NCBI GenBank assembly: GCA_025642075.2
Contig: JAODUO010000061.1
Coordinates: forward strand, 198,501-262,500
Direction: 5' to 3'
Source: Ridgeia piscesae
Lineage: Eukaryota > Annelida > Polychaeta > Sabellida > Siboglinidae
Length of the DNA stretch: 64,000 nt
Both the position numbers and the translations under genes were made by a program. Every line of letters begins with the position of its first letter. Position 1 is the stretch's first letter. The notes under the pieces are model-generated. The model was given only the letters and a program-made list of their open reading frames with translations, was not told the origin of the DNA and made no database searches. Of the stretch, positions 51,437 through 62,603 are shown one piece after another.

Positions 51437-54400
51437 TTTCAGTGGACAAGATCAGTGTTAGGGAGTGAAATTGGTTTAATTAAAAAAAGAAAATCGGGTG
51501 TATGAAATTGACTATGAATATGAGCTCGTAAGAAACTGAAGTGAAGTGCAAGTCTGCAGATTATACTCAGAATCCAAGTGGAAAATGAAGTAAAGATTCA
51601 CATGTAATTGTTACTTAGTAATTCTCACATATATTTTGTTTGCTGCTATTTGTCACTACCCTACCTGTTATACTAAGTTTAAAATGGCATCATATTGTTA
51701 AAATGTTTCATTGCTAAATTCTTCAGCGTGACTGCATTTTATGCAGAGACTAATTTATGTATGAAAGGGTAACTACTGATCAGTCCTTGGGTATAATTTA
51801 CACATTTATTAGAAGTTATATTTTTGATGCACCAATTCAACAGATGTGTGGATTAGGTAATTTTGGAATAATTTGGAGATGTGGTGTTATTTGCACTGGT
51901 ACATTTTAAAAGCTTGTAAAATATTGAGAAACATGTTCTGTAAATTTCTGTTGTAGGGCAAACCCCGACTGATTTTGTTCCTTCAGATGTGTATTTTTTT
52001 GTTTTACCATGAAAACATTTTATAATTTTTAAATGCTTTTGTGTATCTTATAATTTCATGTTAATTAATCAATGTTATAAAACATAAATATTTTTTACCT
52101 GTTAAATATGTCGACCACAAGCAGGACAATTTTATGGTAATGGTTTGACTGCATGTGCCTGGGAATCACAGCTGTATTTAAAGGTTTTTCAGAACTGAGC
52201 TTTCTCCAGTAGTCAGACAACTGGACAAAGATGGTGGTCAGAAGGGATGCTGTAAACAATAAAACTGTGACATCCACCTATATCAAACGTGATACCTTTG
52301 GTTCACAAGGAAGCCATAACGCATTATCGAGTGTGGCTATTTGTGGAAGGAGAAGGAAGTTTGTCGCCCGCGTGACGTAGCGGTTGCTATGATTTTAGCG
52401 GGAACTGGATAGCGACTAAACTTGATATTTCCTGCAAGTATATATAGGCTGATGATACCATTTTGCCACAGCTAGAACGGAAATAAACATGCAGTGTAGT
52501 GTTCGAAAGTTGCGTATGAAGATATAGGCCTTGTGTAAACTCTCGGATTATGCCTGATCATGTCTGTGTGTTTACACTACATGTGCAGTGACATATTTAT
52601 TGGTGGCTATAGAGTGCTATAGTATACATAAGCCAGCTGATTTTCCCCTTGGATTGGCGTGTGTTATGTTATCTAATAATACTGAGATAAACTTGATTTC
52701 AGAATGAAAAACAACATTTAAGAATGAAAGACATTCATATGACATCTGGCTTATATATCAATACACCATGCTGGTGTTTGATGAGATTGTATCATTGTAA
52801 ATGATGACCAAAACCTTTAATGCAAATGTGAAAGCTGTAAAGTGCTGCACTGTAAGATTGTTGTGCAAGTGATTATATTGTGTATAGAAAACCAACCATT
52901 ACGAACCTTTCTGCATGAAAGCGATACCTGCTATCATGCAAAATGTGGAAGATTCATTTCGTCGAGTGGCTTATCTGAACATGTAACTGGTAGTGTTTTA
53001 TTTTACATGCAATCCAGGACTGTACTAGAATATTCTAACAACCTTGGTTGCAGAACAGGCAGCTGTAATGCATTCATTAATCACTTACTGAAATAAATAT
53101 GCAGGACACTTCTGGGTTTTATCACCAAATCATAATTGTTGCAGGCAGAATGTTTGATTTAATGCTATTTCCAATACTGTTTTCATGTGGGTGATGTTCT
53201 CAATTTACGAACTTTGTTGTCTGAACTGAACCTTTCATGCAGGTGTTACCTTGTCGATGAATGAATTGTTTCATTATGTTTATCTGGACTGTTGGTTGGT
53301 TCATGTGATAGCTAATGCAGAATGTGTGTCAGTCATTACGTGTGTATACAAACTGCATCATGGTTCAATGAACATTTGTATTTGAACTACTGGACGTTTA
53401 GGAACTGATCCTGATAGCCTGGGTATTATACATCCATGGACATTAGGACATTGGATGTAATGTTCCTTGAATGGGTTTATGATCGTGTTTCTTGGTTATT
53501 AATGTAATTAAATTATCTGTCAAGAAAGTTGGAATGTCACCTGTAATTTCAGTCTGTTGATGAAGACTGTAAAACGCAGCCAGAATAAACGGACCAGCTT
53601 CTTGAGAGGTAATTATTTATGTTACTAACCAAGAAACAGGAGACTAAATCGATTCAATAAACACTCGGACTGGGTTGAAATGTTTCGGATATCCAATGCT
53701 CCTTGTGTTCATGGGACACTACCCCAGGGTCTTTGGGGTGGCAGTTACCAATTATGATGAGGTTGGGAACAATGTTCAAAGGTGGTCAGGGTACATAACC
53801 CCCTAAATATGACAGTGAAGGTTAGAGTTGTAATCCTAAATAGCTTCTGACAGTGGGAGTGCTTAATAACCTATAGTGAATCTGCTGTAATACCAGGTAT
53901 GTTATGTAAAGTACAACTTCAGAGTCATGTTCATGGTACAGTGTTGGTTGTTATGGACAGGTGTCCTCAACGGCAGGTTCTACCGTTATTCATTGTTGGG
54001 CAGTTCAGTGAACTTAATGAAGCTCACTGGTGTACTGCTGGACAGTTCAGTGAACTTATTTTTCTTCACTGCTGGGCGATTCAGTGTGGATTTGTACAGA
54101 TTTTTGTAGACACTGTAGCCTGTGTCCGTTTCATTTTATCTTGCCACAATAAACGAGCCATTTACTTGGCTTTTATCTGCTGCTTTCCGCGTGTGTTCGC
54201 TCAACCATGTCCAGTCACGCATGTTACTTTTCCACAATGCATATGCTTCAGATTGGTACCAATTTACATATCCGGTATCCATTTCACAATGTTGAATGTT
54301 ATGAAATGGGCACTGTATATGCAAACAGGTTTGTAGATGCGTGCAGATGAAGCAAACCCATTGTGGAAGCATAATGTGACATAGCAAGATATTCTTTGAG

Positions 54401-55680
54401 TGTCATCGACCACAAGGAACCATTAAGGCCATCTGCTCCCCTTTATGTACCGTCAGACAGTTTGTATTGGTTTTTATTGTAAATCGCATAGTATAAACTA
54501 ACTCTAAAATCTATTCTAAAAGCATGACAATGGAGACATATTTGAATAAGGAACTTTTTCTGAAATTTCAATACACTGAACCGAACATTTGCATCCTGCA
54601 TTTAAATGAGAGCAGTTTGACAGAAATACAAGAAAAAGTAGGCAACTTTGCACATATTCAAGTAAACCGAGGTAAATTAATGCACAAGTTAAAAAATGCT
54701 GTTTTGCACAAGCAGAAATACCCTTTCAACTGTTCACTGCCTGGCAAACTAACAACACCAAGATTGCTCGTGTAACAAGAACGTCTTCTGTTTATTAGTC
54801 CCCACTTCAGTAATGTGAACATTGGCAGGGTCCACGCCAGAAGCCAGAGCAATTGTTGGCATTACTCCAGTTCAATCTTAGTCTGTTTAGTAATTGGAGC
54901 AGGACTCTCCAAGCACAATGAGTATTGTGTTACAATATAATGATTATTGGAATACCGGGTTAGATATGATTAGTTAGTGAACTATATGGACCAGTCTGTT
55001 TCATGAGTATCTACCAGTACACCCGTGAACAATGTGAATGTGAATCTCTTTCGTTTATTCAGAAATGCACAAAACAACACAAAGGGAATTTTTACTAAAG
55101 CAAAATAACAAGTTGGACAGTGACATATGAAGAAGAAATCAGAATGTATAAATTGGCGTCAGCTCATTGTGCTAGACATTGAAACACCAAAGGAACAATA
55201 GACTTTAAATGTTTAAAACATGAACTAGTTCGAAGATTTGATTTTCTTCAATCATCAAATCAATTACTATGACATCGACTTAATAGAACAGGGAATGTTT
55301 TACTAACACACATTCAACCAACAACCGGGTTCCTTGCCCAATTTTTAGGTCAAGGGTCATCGTATTTCCATTCACAGGTAACATTTAAATCACGTTCCCC
55401 TTTTCAAATGCAGTAATTCTACTAAAATAACAGCTTTGCTACACCAGGCATTTATAAGCATAAAGCTTTAAACAATAAAGCCTAGTGGCATATAGAAGGA
55501 TGGAAATTCCACTTAAGACACACAAATTACAAGTCTTACATTAACCCTACCCTGCTGTGTATATGTTAACCCTTGATGTACTTTTGTTTTCCCATTCCTG
55601 CCACGAGTGGCTATAGACAATAGACTCATTAAGGCGAAGTTCCGTAATTAATTAGCATCTGATACAACAATCTGTCAACA

Positions 55681-55782
55681 CTATATTGTGTTCGCAGGGT
55701 ACTGAAAGATGGGGATGTTGTGACGGTCTATTTCCGGATGATACTCGGGAACGACAGTCATCCCACTAACACTTGCATCCAT
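55681..55782 (-). other. 33-codon open frame overlapping a coding-like frame on the other strand
   Basis: On the minus strand ATG 55782-55780 is in good start context (AAAAAATGG) and opens a frame reading MDASVSGMTVVPEYHPEIDR plus 13 more residues to TAG at 55681. On the plus strand the same DNA follows an acceptor-like TTCGCAG and reads VLKDGDVVTVYFRMILGNDS. Both are protein-like in composition. At most one is likely real, and neither has splice partners. It could be a small peptide gene, the edge of a terminal exon or coincidence. Confidence 0.2.
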
Positions 55783-56336
55783 TTTTTATGCATCACACGG
55801 CTCCCCCAAATCCCTCCTGCTCAATCTGACACTACAGTTTACTGTAATTGTCACTCACTTTCACCTACTTACCCTGCTTGTGGTAGTTCTACTATAGTCT
55901 CATGCAATCTACAACCACAGCTTCCTCCCTGACATACCTTTCTGTTTCACTCACACATTTATCCCACGTTCTCCCATCTGTTCGAAGCACAGAGCCCCAA
56001 AACAAACCTCAGCCTGGCCTATAACATACTGTACCGTCTGGATACACACATTCATATTAATTCTTCCAGTATGACACACAGCTACAGTTCAGGGTGTCAG
56101 CCAACAGGTACAACCATAAATGGGGAGAGGCAAAAGTCATTATTGGGGCTTGCAACTGCCGTAAATTTATGGTGGAAAAGCAATTTCAAACAAATATGTT
56201 TTAAGATTTACAAAATGTACCTACTCTGTACATTGAAATTCATTCATATTCATGTCAAACAACCATTGCATATACATTTGTATATGATATTCCAGAAACA
56301 CACACATGCATATATGCAATCATGCACCCCCCCCCC

Positions 56337-56358
56337 ACACACACACACACACACACAC

Positions 56359-56400
<42 letters not shown>
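56337..56400. repeat. (CA)n microsatellite
   Basis: About 32 CA units with one AACA interruption, preceded by a run of nine or more C. Confidence 0.95.
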
Positions 56401-56403
<3 letters not shown>

Positions 56404-56529
56404 CAGTTGCATCTATTAAAATCTGTAGTATAAGTCTATACAAACTTGACGTCCCTATAAAAGTTCCCCACACAGACACTTAGGCATTCAATATACACAG
56501 TCCAGGCTGCAGATTATCTTCCCTTCTTC

Positions 56530-58015
56530 CTACTGCCTGCCCTCGGCTGCCTCAGCCTCCCCCTCATCCTCCTCCTCCTCAAACGTCTCGCAGTTTTTGA
56601 AGGTTCCTCTTTCTACAAAGGTAGACACAACATTTCAAAACTTTATTAGCAAAAGAACCCCACTATGTGGTGCAGGGCACTTTATGAATATTTATTTGAT
56701 TAATTTTGTTTTAGTATTATTAATTACACTCTGCAATTGGAATTTATTGTAATTATTTTTGTAAATACCTTAATATAGTTGAAACCATGTCATGTGTTTA
56801 AAGGTTTAAACAAACATGCCTTTTTGATATTTGTAGAGCGCAGTGGCTCAAGGTTAGAGCTTCGGACTCTCGACTAAGAGGGCCCGGGTTCGAATCCTGT
56901 GCTGCGGCGTTAAAAACTTGGGCAAGTTTTTTCACTCTACAATGTTCCAGATCACTCAGCTGTATAAATGAGTATCTGGCTATAGACAGTAGTGGATATG
57001 TGTATGAGCAGTCTTTGTGCATTAATTGCAGCATATGGCTGGATGGTTCTCAGAGAAGTTGAGATGGTGTCTGATTGAACAGGTCTGTCAGGAAGTAAAG
57101 TGCTTTGAGCAATTCTGAGGATTGGATACTGCGCTATATAAAAACTTACCTTTTTTTCAATGTGCAGAGTTTTTACCTGTATGCGTGCCATTATTTTGTA
57201 GTCAATCTCATTAAATAGTTTCAATAAAAGGTTTTTTCTTTATGTTTTCTTTACTTTAGTCCACATGCGATTCCAACAATATACAATTTATCAAGGATAC
57301 CCATTACTGCAAAATCCTCATGCAGACAAATAAACTGTCATAATTTATGCAGAGACAGGTTTAGAAATCGATTCTAGGGGGCACAAAAACTTCCACTGGC
57401 AGATGAATCAAATGGTGTAGCTTAAATGTTACCGATATCGTACCACCATAACTTCAGCCACTCCACTGTCTTATCTGGATTGGTGATATTGGGAGGGAGG
57501 TAGGGAGGCAGGGAGGCAGGGAGGCAGGGAGGCAGGGAGGCAGGGAGGCAGGGAGGGAGGGAGGGAGGGAGGGAGGGAGGGAGGGAGGGAGGGAGGGAGG
57601 GAGGGAGGGAGGGAGGGAGGGAGGAGGGAGGGAGGGAGGGAGGGAGGGAGGGAGGGAGGGAGGGAGGGAGGGAGGGAGGGAGGGAGGGAGGGAGGGAGGG
57701 AGGGAGGAGGGAGCAAGTCATTCATTTACAAGACGGATAGAGGAAGGGGTGAAGGAGTGTCCAAGGGCGACGAATCACAGATTTTTCACTAAACCTCACC
57801 TGATAGCTTGGTTACTGTCGGCAGGGATGCGGGCGTGTTTTTCCGTTTCAGAACCTTGTTAGGGTTGATGGGTTTCCTCGTCGGCGGGGTGCCGACCGCC
57901 GTGCTTCCGTCCCCCTTTTGCGCCTCCAGGGGGGTCTTCAGGGGGATGCTGGCCACCTCACATGACTGCTTGCTTGGGCACTCAGTCGTCATTGCATACA
58001 CGCTTCGGGAGAGAT
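56530..58015 (-). CDS. Last two coding exons of an unrecognised gene
   Basis: The minus-strand exons are 58015-57800 (216 nt) and 56612-56530 (83 nt, ending in TAG at 56532-56530). The first follows acceptor TATAG and ends CTATCAG|GTGAGG. The second follows acceptor TTTGTAG. The phases fit: two bases finish a codon at 58015, and one base (G) is completed by AA at 56612. The last 98 residues contain LSRSVYAMTTECPSKQ, KPLRK-like basic text (RKPINPNKVLKRKNTPASLP), TKLSERGTFKNCETF and an acidic tail EEEEDEGEAEAAEGRQ. It is probably disordered, with no known domain. The upstream exons lie to the right, and I found none with support in 58.0-64.0 kb. The intron contains a SINE and a GGGA array. Confidence 0.7.
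56834..57152 (+). mobile_element. tRNA-derived SINE with intact promoter boxes
   Basis: The head (56834-56908) has an A-box TGGCTCAAGGTTAGAGC and a B-box GGTTCGAATCC in a tRNA-like fold region. A body follows with ttgggcaagttttttcactc and 'ctatagacagtagtggatatg'. The 3' part contains aaagtgctttgagcaattct and gcgctatataaaaactta, resembling the conserved 3' domain of DeuSINE-type elements. It looks more complete than the copy at 45140-45440. It lies in the intron of the minus-strand gene. It is not a functional tRNA gene, since it runs on into the SINE body. Confidence 0.8.
57491..57713. repeat. (GGGA)n microsatellite, purine tract on the plus strand
   Basis: About 220 bp of GGGA units with a GGCA-containing variant at the left end (GGGAGGCA, six times) and two single-base losses (near 57624 and 57708). 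The Leu-Pro-Pro-Ser reading frames on the minus strand are artefacts. Confidence 0.97.
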
Positions 58016-58214
58016 CTATAATGACACACACATCACCGTGATGACACCTGAGGCAGAGATGGCAGACAGGCGTGTGTGTGTGCATGCGTGCATGTGTGTG
58101 TGTGTGTGCATGCGTGCATGTGTGAAATGAGACAATATGTCTCAGTGGTGGTTTTGTTGATGGCACAATCAGACGTGCAACAATTTGGATTGATGACTCA
58201 GCATCGATATTTCA

Positions 58215-58575
58215 GTGACTCCCCCTAATTTACCCACTCTCCCTCTCTCTCCTTCCTCCCCACCTTTACTGCTCCCCTCTTTCGCTTCTCCCTTCCCCGC
58301 CTTTCCGTTTTATTCCCACTATCATCTTTTGTGCTCTCTCTCTCTTTCCTGTCATTTGTACTCCATCAATCTGTCTCTCTCCTTTATGCCCATTATCCTT
58401 TCCCTTTATCTCCTTCCCTCATCTTATCTCATTCCCCCCTCTCTCTTCCTTCCCATATTCATGACTCTCTCTATCATTCCCTGCCCCTCTGTCCATCACA
58501 TCTCTTTCCCTCTCCTTCCTTATTCCCTAACCTTCCCCTTACTTCCCGTCTCTCCTCCCCACCCACTTTTAACCC
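58215..58575. repeat. Polypyrimidine tract of about 360 bp
   Basis: The plus strand is dominated by C and T with few interruptions (CTCTCCTTCC, CTCTCTCTCT and similar), without a fixed period. It lies upstream of the 57800-58015 exon on the minus strand, where it reads as polypurine, so it does not serve as that exon's acceptor tract. Confidence 0.85.
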
Positions 58576-61159
58576 TGCCAGACAATGGTCAGGTGACACT
58601 ACCTTGCACCTGCAATTACAGCGAGTAATGAGACATTATCTGCAGTGGTCAGAGAGTCACAGCGGGAGAGAGCCTATTCATGACACCATGACACCAGGCA
58701 GTGTGTAACCTGTGCCGACTGACGTCACTGCATCTCACAAGCTCGCACAACAGAATCTTGCAACCGCAGTCCCTCTTTCCTCCAATGCCATAGATCCATG
58801 TAGCACGCCGCAGGCACGACTCTGTCATGTGATCAATGACATTATGCCAATAAAATGGCAGAACTCGATACATACCGTCAACAATCTGGTATTGATTCAG
58901 GGGAAAGCAGAGTAACCCAACCCGTTTATTATGGGATAGCACATACAGAGTGTGACAGAATGCAATAATGGGAGCAGATATTGCAAGAGGACATGGTCGC
59001 GGGAACTTCTTAGACTCACGCTTGTGCGTCTGTCGCTTGGAATCTCGTTAACCTTTGTCTGGTTCAAGGAATCCATCGTGTATTGTTAGTTGCGACCGAA
59101 TTTCTGAACAAAAATACCTGGAAACGGAACATGTCGTTTTGGCAAACTCACTGTGGTACAGGTGAAATGCAGCTGTCACTGCACCAGGCTGACTTGATGC
59201 AGATGTCATTTTATGTGCTTAAAATTAGGTGTGTAAAATTATCCTGTCGCGTGGGTTATTGATTTCTCTTTTTATAGACTCCCGAGTTCAGACAGCCCAC
59301 ACCTGATATTGCTGAGCAAAGGTGAAAGAAGTGGAAAAAATATCAAACAGAATCGATACTCTAAAATGGAGGCGGAAAGACAAGTTGACATTTTAAGGGA
59401 GCTTCGAGGAGCTTCCACTTGTGGAATGGGTGCGTGAACTGACCTATTCAAGTGCACCGTGACTGTTTGAATGTCCAATGAGATGATGCCATTTGGCAGT
59501 CTTTTGACATGCATGGTATCAGTGCCAAGATTGTGTTGGTCACATGACCTATTTTGGTCATGTGACCACACAGAATGAGACAGAAGATACTTGAAGAGAG
59601 ATGTGAGGGAGGGATGGGTTTGTGTGATGGATGGGCTTGAAATAACTGCTAAGATGGAAGGGCTTAAAAAGAAGGTGGATTTGGAGAGTTGTGCTTGTGT
59701 AGATGGTTGGATTTATAGTGAAACTACCGGTTAATGATGGTTGGACGGGCTTGTAGAGAAAACTATAGACGGACGTACTTGTAAAGATGAATGGGTTTAT
59801 GGTTCTGTGTGGGCTTATATAGAATAGATTGACAAATAACACATGGTATAATACTAACAAATGATACGAGAACATTGCACAACTAACATATGCTATGAGA
59901 ACACGTGGTGGCCAGAAAAACAAAGCCACTGCTAAACATTATTTAAAGAAAGGCCAAATTGACATCAATATCTGGGAGCTTATGGGTGCGGACTGTCCAG
60001 TTTGGCACCATAGCATATACCAGGCAACAAAGGTCCAAATATGAGACAAACCATCTACTTCAAGAGGCAGAGAAATGACATAGGAAAAAGGAGAGCGAGA
60101 TGTCTCAACATCTTCACGTCTCCCTTCCATCTGGCATCTCCTGAAACAAGATCTGCAGATCAAGAATCTGGCTCTTGAGTCACCTCAGGACACATGACCG
60201 ACCATTGGAAGACGTCATCCTCGTTTCAAGGGACCGCTGATGATACAGATGGATGGGCTTATATAGATGGGTGAGATTGTACAAGATGGTTGGCCTAGTC
60301 AACTTGGATGGGCTTGTATGTATAAGTGGATGAGCGTGTATAATAACAATGGATGAGCTAGTAAAGTTGGATGAATTCTCTAGATGAAGTTGTATGTTGA
60401 ATCGGCTGCTATGGTGAGTAATCATTGACAATGTTTGAGAAACTGTACTCAACTCTATTCATATTCACATCCATTTGTGAAAAATGACAAGCAAATGCAT
60501 CTTTTTAATGTTTATTTTTAATTTTTTAAATGGCTACTTATTTAAATTATTTAGGTTGATGTCTTTTTTGTCACATCTTTACGTTATTGACAAGCAGAAA
60601 TATCGTAATTGAAAAATATGCTTATTCTCCTTGCTACCATACCTATACCTATAATTACATATACGATTCCACCATTATGCAAAATTTATTTAATTTGTGG
60701 TGAAATCACCTCGTCTCTCGTGGGTCGCAGCAACCTGAAGGTGGGTGGATTTATCAAGTAGCCCAGATGAGTGGCACACTGACTGCTGGACATAAGATCT
60801 ATTCATAATACCTAATGCAAGACAACTTGACACTGTCATTAGGTGCTATGGTGACACTTGGGAAACTGGCCATCTAGGGCAATTTATAAATGTGAATAGA
60901 CACGTTTGACATCAGCGCTTTGTGCAGGATAAAATTTTTGTCAGTCACAGATTTTTACGGAGACGTGTATGTAACTCATAAAGGTGGTTGAGATGTGTTT
61001 TGTGATCTGAAATAAACTACAAACACACGCGTGACACCAATTTTCAAGATATAACTGGAAATTAGCTTACTTTGGAGCACAGTTTGTGAAAATAAACATC
61101 GCTCCAAAGTAAGGTAATTTCTTACAAAACAACCAGACCCATGAACTGACAATATCTAT
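58576..61159. other. Non-coding stretch, no supported gene
   Basis: Probably intronic to the minus-strand gene ending at 56530. An acceptor-like 'ttctctttttatag' at 59265-59278 is followed by 46 open bases and a GTGAAA donor-like site, which is suggestive of a plus-strand micro-exon but unsupported. Open frames near 59940-60160 have mixed protein-like composition (possible retroelement remnant). I see no identifiable feature. Confidence 0.4.
61071..61112. repeat. Short inverted repeat (hairpin)
   Basis: TTACTTTGGAGC and GCTCCAAAGTAA face each other across about 21 bases. No poly-T follows and no gene ends here, so it is listed only as a potential hairpin or element end. Confidence 0.6.
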
Positions 61160-61270
61160 GATTTTTGAAGACTTTTAGCTCCATTTTAACCATCCGTCAA
61201 TATATCTACCCATCCATAATGATATTTACCCGTCCAAATGATGGGTGGACGGGTCTCTGCATAAAGCTAT
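61160..61270 (+). repeat. Dispersed CCCGTCC repeat, copy 3
   Basis: Contains ttacccgtccaaatgatggg, then tggacgggtctctgcataaa and gctatg. It is the best-preserved terminus of the family also seen at 2745-2900 (opposite strand) and 15345-15445. Related 'accatccgtc' and 'acccatccat' motifs precede it. Confidence 0.7.
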
Positions 61271-61947
61271 GTTTGCCGTTCAGCCTGGCAGTAGGGTTAG
61301 GCTGGTCTCCAGGGTGTGTTGTGTTGTGGCCCTGCTCAAGACCAACCACAGGTGTGCCTGCTCTCATATGCTGGTGTTAGACAATGGAATATTATACTGA
61401 GGTAATGTTGTCTGTTATATATGAATATTTACTGTGCTGCCTCGCCGTGATTGAATCAATTCTAGAGTGTAGATATTTTATTCTATTAGTTGGTTACATA
61501 ACGATGCTGATTACGAATGCTGATAACACAAAATAATTATTTCCCAATTTGTACAATAACAACACATTATCTTATATATAAAATATTCTGATGACAATTA
61601 AATGGCCAATTTGGGCCATAATTTAGGTCTATAACTATATTATCTGGTTCAGGCAAAGTTGCTGCAGCTGAACATGTTTAAGGAAACCTATATTAGTATT
61701 AATTGATCATAAAAAACATCTACAATCAGAACATATAGCACCAGGTATACAAGTCTTTATGGTCTCAGCTGACACATTTGTCATGGATATGTGTCAGTCT
61801 ACTGTATAGTTACTCCATTTTAATAAAATTCCCTCAAACTATAACTACAAGCTATGCAACCTTACCTCAAGTAGCCTGGGATGTAATGATCACTTGTAAC
61901 CCAGGTGTTTTCTGTTCAGTTGTGCTTTGTTAAATTGTATCACGTTT
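61271..61947. other. Non-coding stretch, nothing recognised
   Basis: AT-rich sequence with no repeat family, exon or RNA gene that I can support. Confidence 0.5.
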
Positions 61948-62200
61948 GTGAGTTCACTGTCCTCAGGTCAATCCAGGTGAGTTCACTGTCCTCAGGTCAA
62001 TCCGAGTGAGTTCACTGTCCTCAGGTCAATCCGTGTGAGTTCACTGTCCTCAGGTCAATCCGAGTGAGTTCACTGTCCTCAGGTCAATCCGAGTGAGTTC
62101 ACTGTCCTCAGGTCAATCCGTGTGAGTTCACTGTCCTCAGGTCAATCCGAGTGAGTTCACTGTCCTCAGGTCAATCCGAGTGAGTTCACTGTCCTCACTC
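61948..62200. repeat. 29-bp minisatellite, about eight copies
   Basis: The units run gtgagttcactgtcctcagg then tcaatccga, with GA/GT variants at the last positions. The final copy switches to 'ctcacagccg'. Confidence 0.95.
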
Positions 62201-62283
62201 ACAGCCGTTCTTGTGAGTTCACTTTCTGCAAGTTACCTGAAACAGGTAACGTGACCACATTACTAATCATGCAAACACTGTGA

Positions 62284-62603
62284 TTGACACCTGTCTGTCA
62301 CATCTGTCTGTCACACCTGTCTGCCACACCTGTCTGTCACACCTGTCTGTCACACCTGTCTGTCACACCTGTCTGTCACACATGTCTGTCACACCTGTCT
62401 GTCACACCTGTCTGTCACACATGTCTGTCACACCTGTCTGTCACACCTGTCTGTCACACCTGTCTGTCACACATGTCTGTCACACCTGTCTGTCACACCT
62501 GTCTGTCACACATGTCTGTCACACCTGTCTGTCACACCTGTCTGTCACACCTGTCTGTCACACCTGTCTGTCACACCTGTCTGTCACACCTGTGTGTCAA
62601 CTG
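62284..62603. repeat. 13-bp minisatellite, about 24 copies
   Basis: The units are tgtctgtcacacc. A CATGTCTGT variant recurs at irregular intervals. Because 13 is not a multiple of three, all three frames rotate through the same peptide; those frames are artefacts. Confidence 0.96.

Larger units (their letters stand above)
49728..56529. other. RNF41 3' UTR and intergenic stretch, no further supported gene
   Basis: The RNF41 3' UTR must begin at 49728, but its end is not visible. Several AATAAA signals occur (for example near 52256, 52483 and 53092), none decisive. It contains CTCF-like motifs (50816-50866), a 22-bp minisatellite (51305-51436), a short triplication of 'cagttcagtgaactta' near 53998-54085, a two-strand coding-like block near 55681-55790, and a CA tract (56337-56400). 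Otherwise I see nothing. Confidence 0.5.

Noticed and set aside
56834..56908. Genuine tRNA gene
   Set aside because: A and B boxes are present, but the sequence continues into a SINE body with a second homologous copy at 45140-45440, and the acceptor stem does not pair cleanly.
57422..57725. Leu-Pro-Pro-Ser proline-rich protein
   Set aside because: Reading frame of the GGGA array; it ends where the array ends and has no splice support.
59230..59330. Plus-strand micro-exon after TTTTTATAG
   Set aside because: The acceptor and a following GTGAAA are weak, the frame is only about 15 codons, and no partner exon was found.
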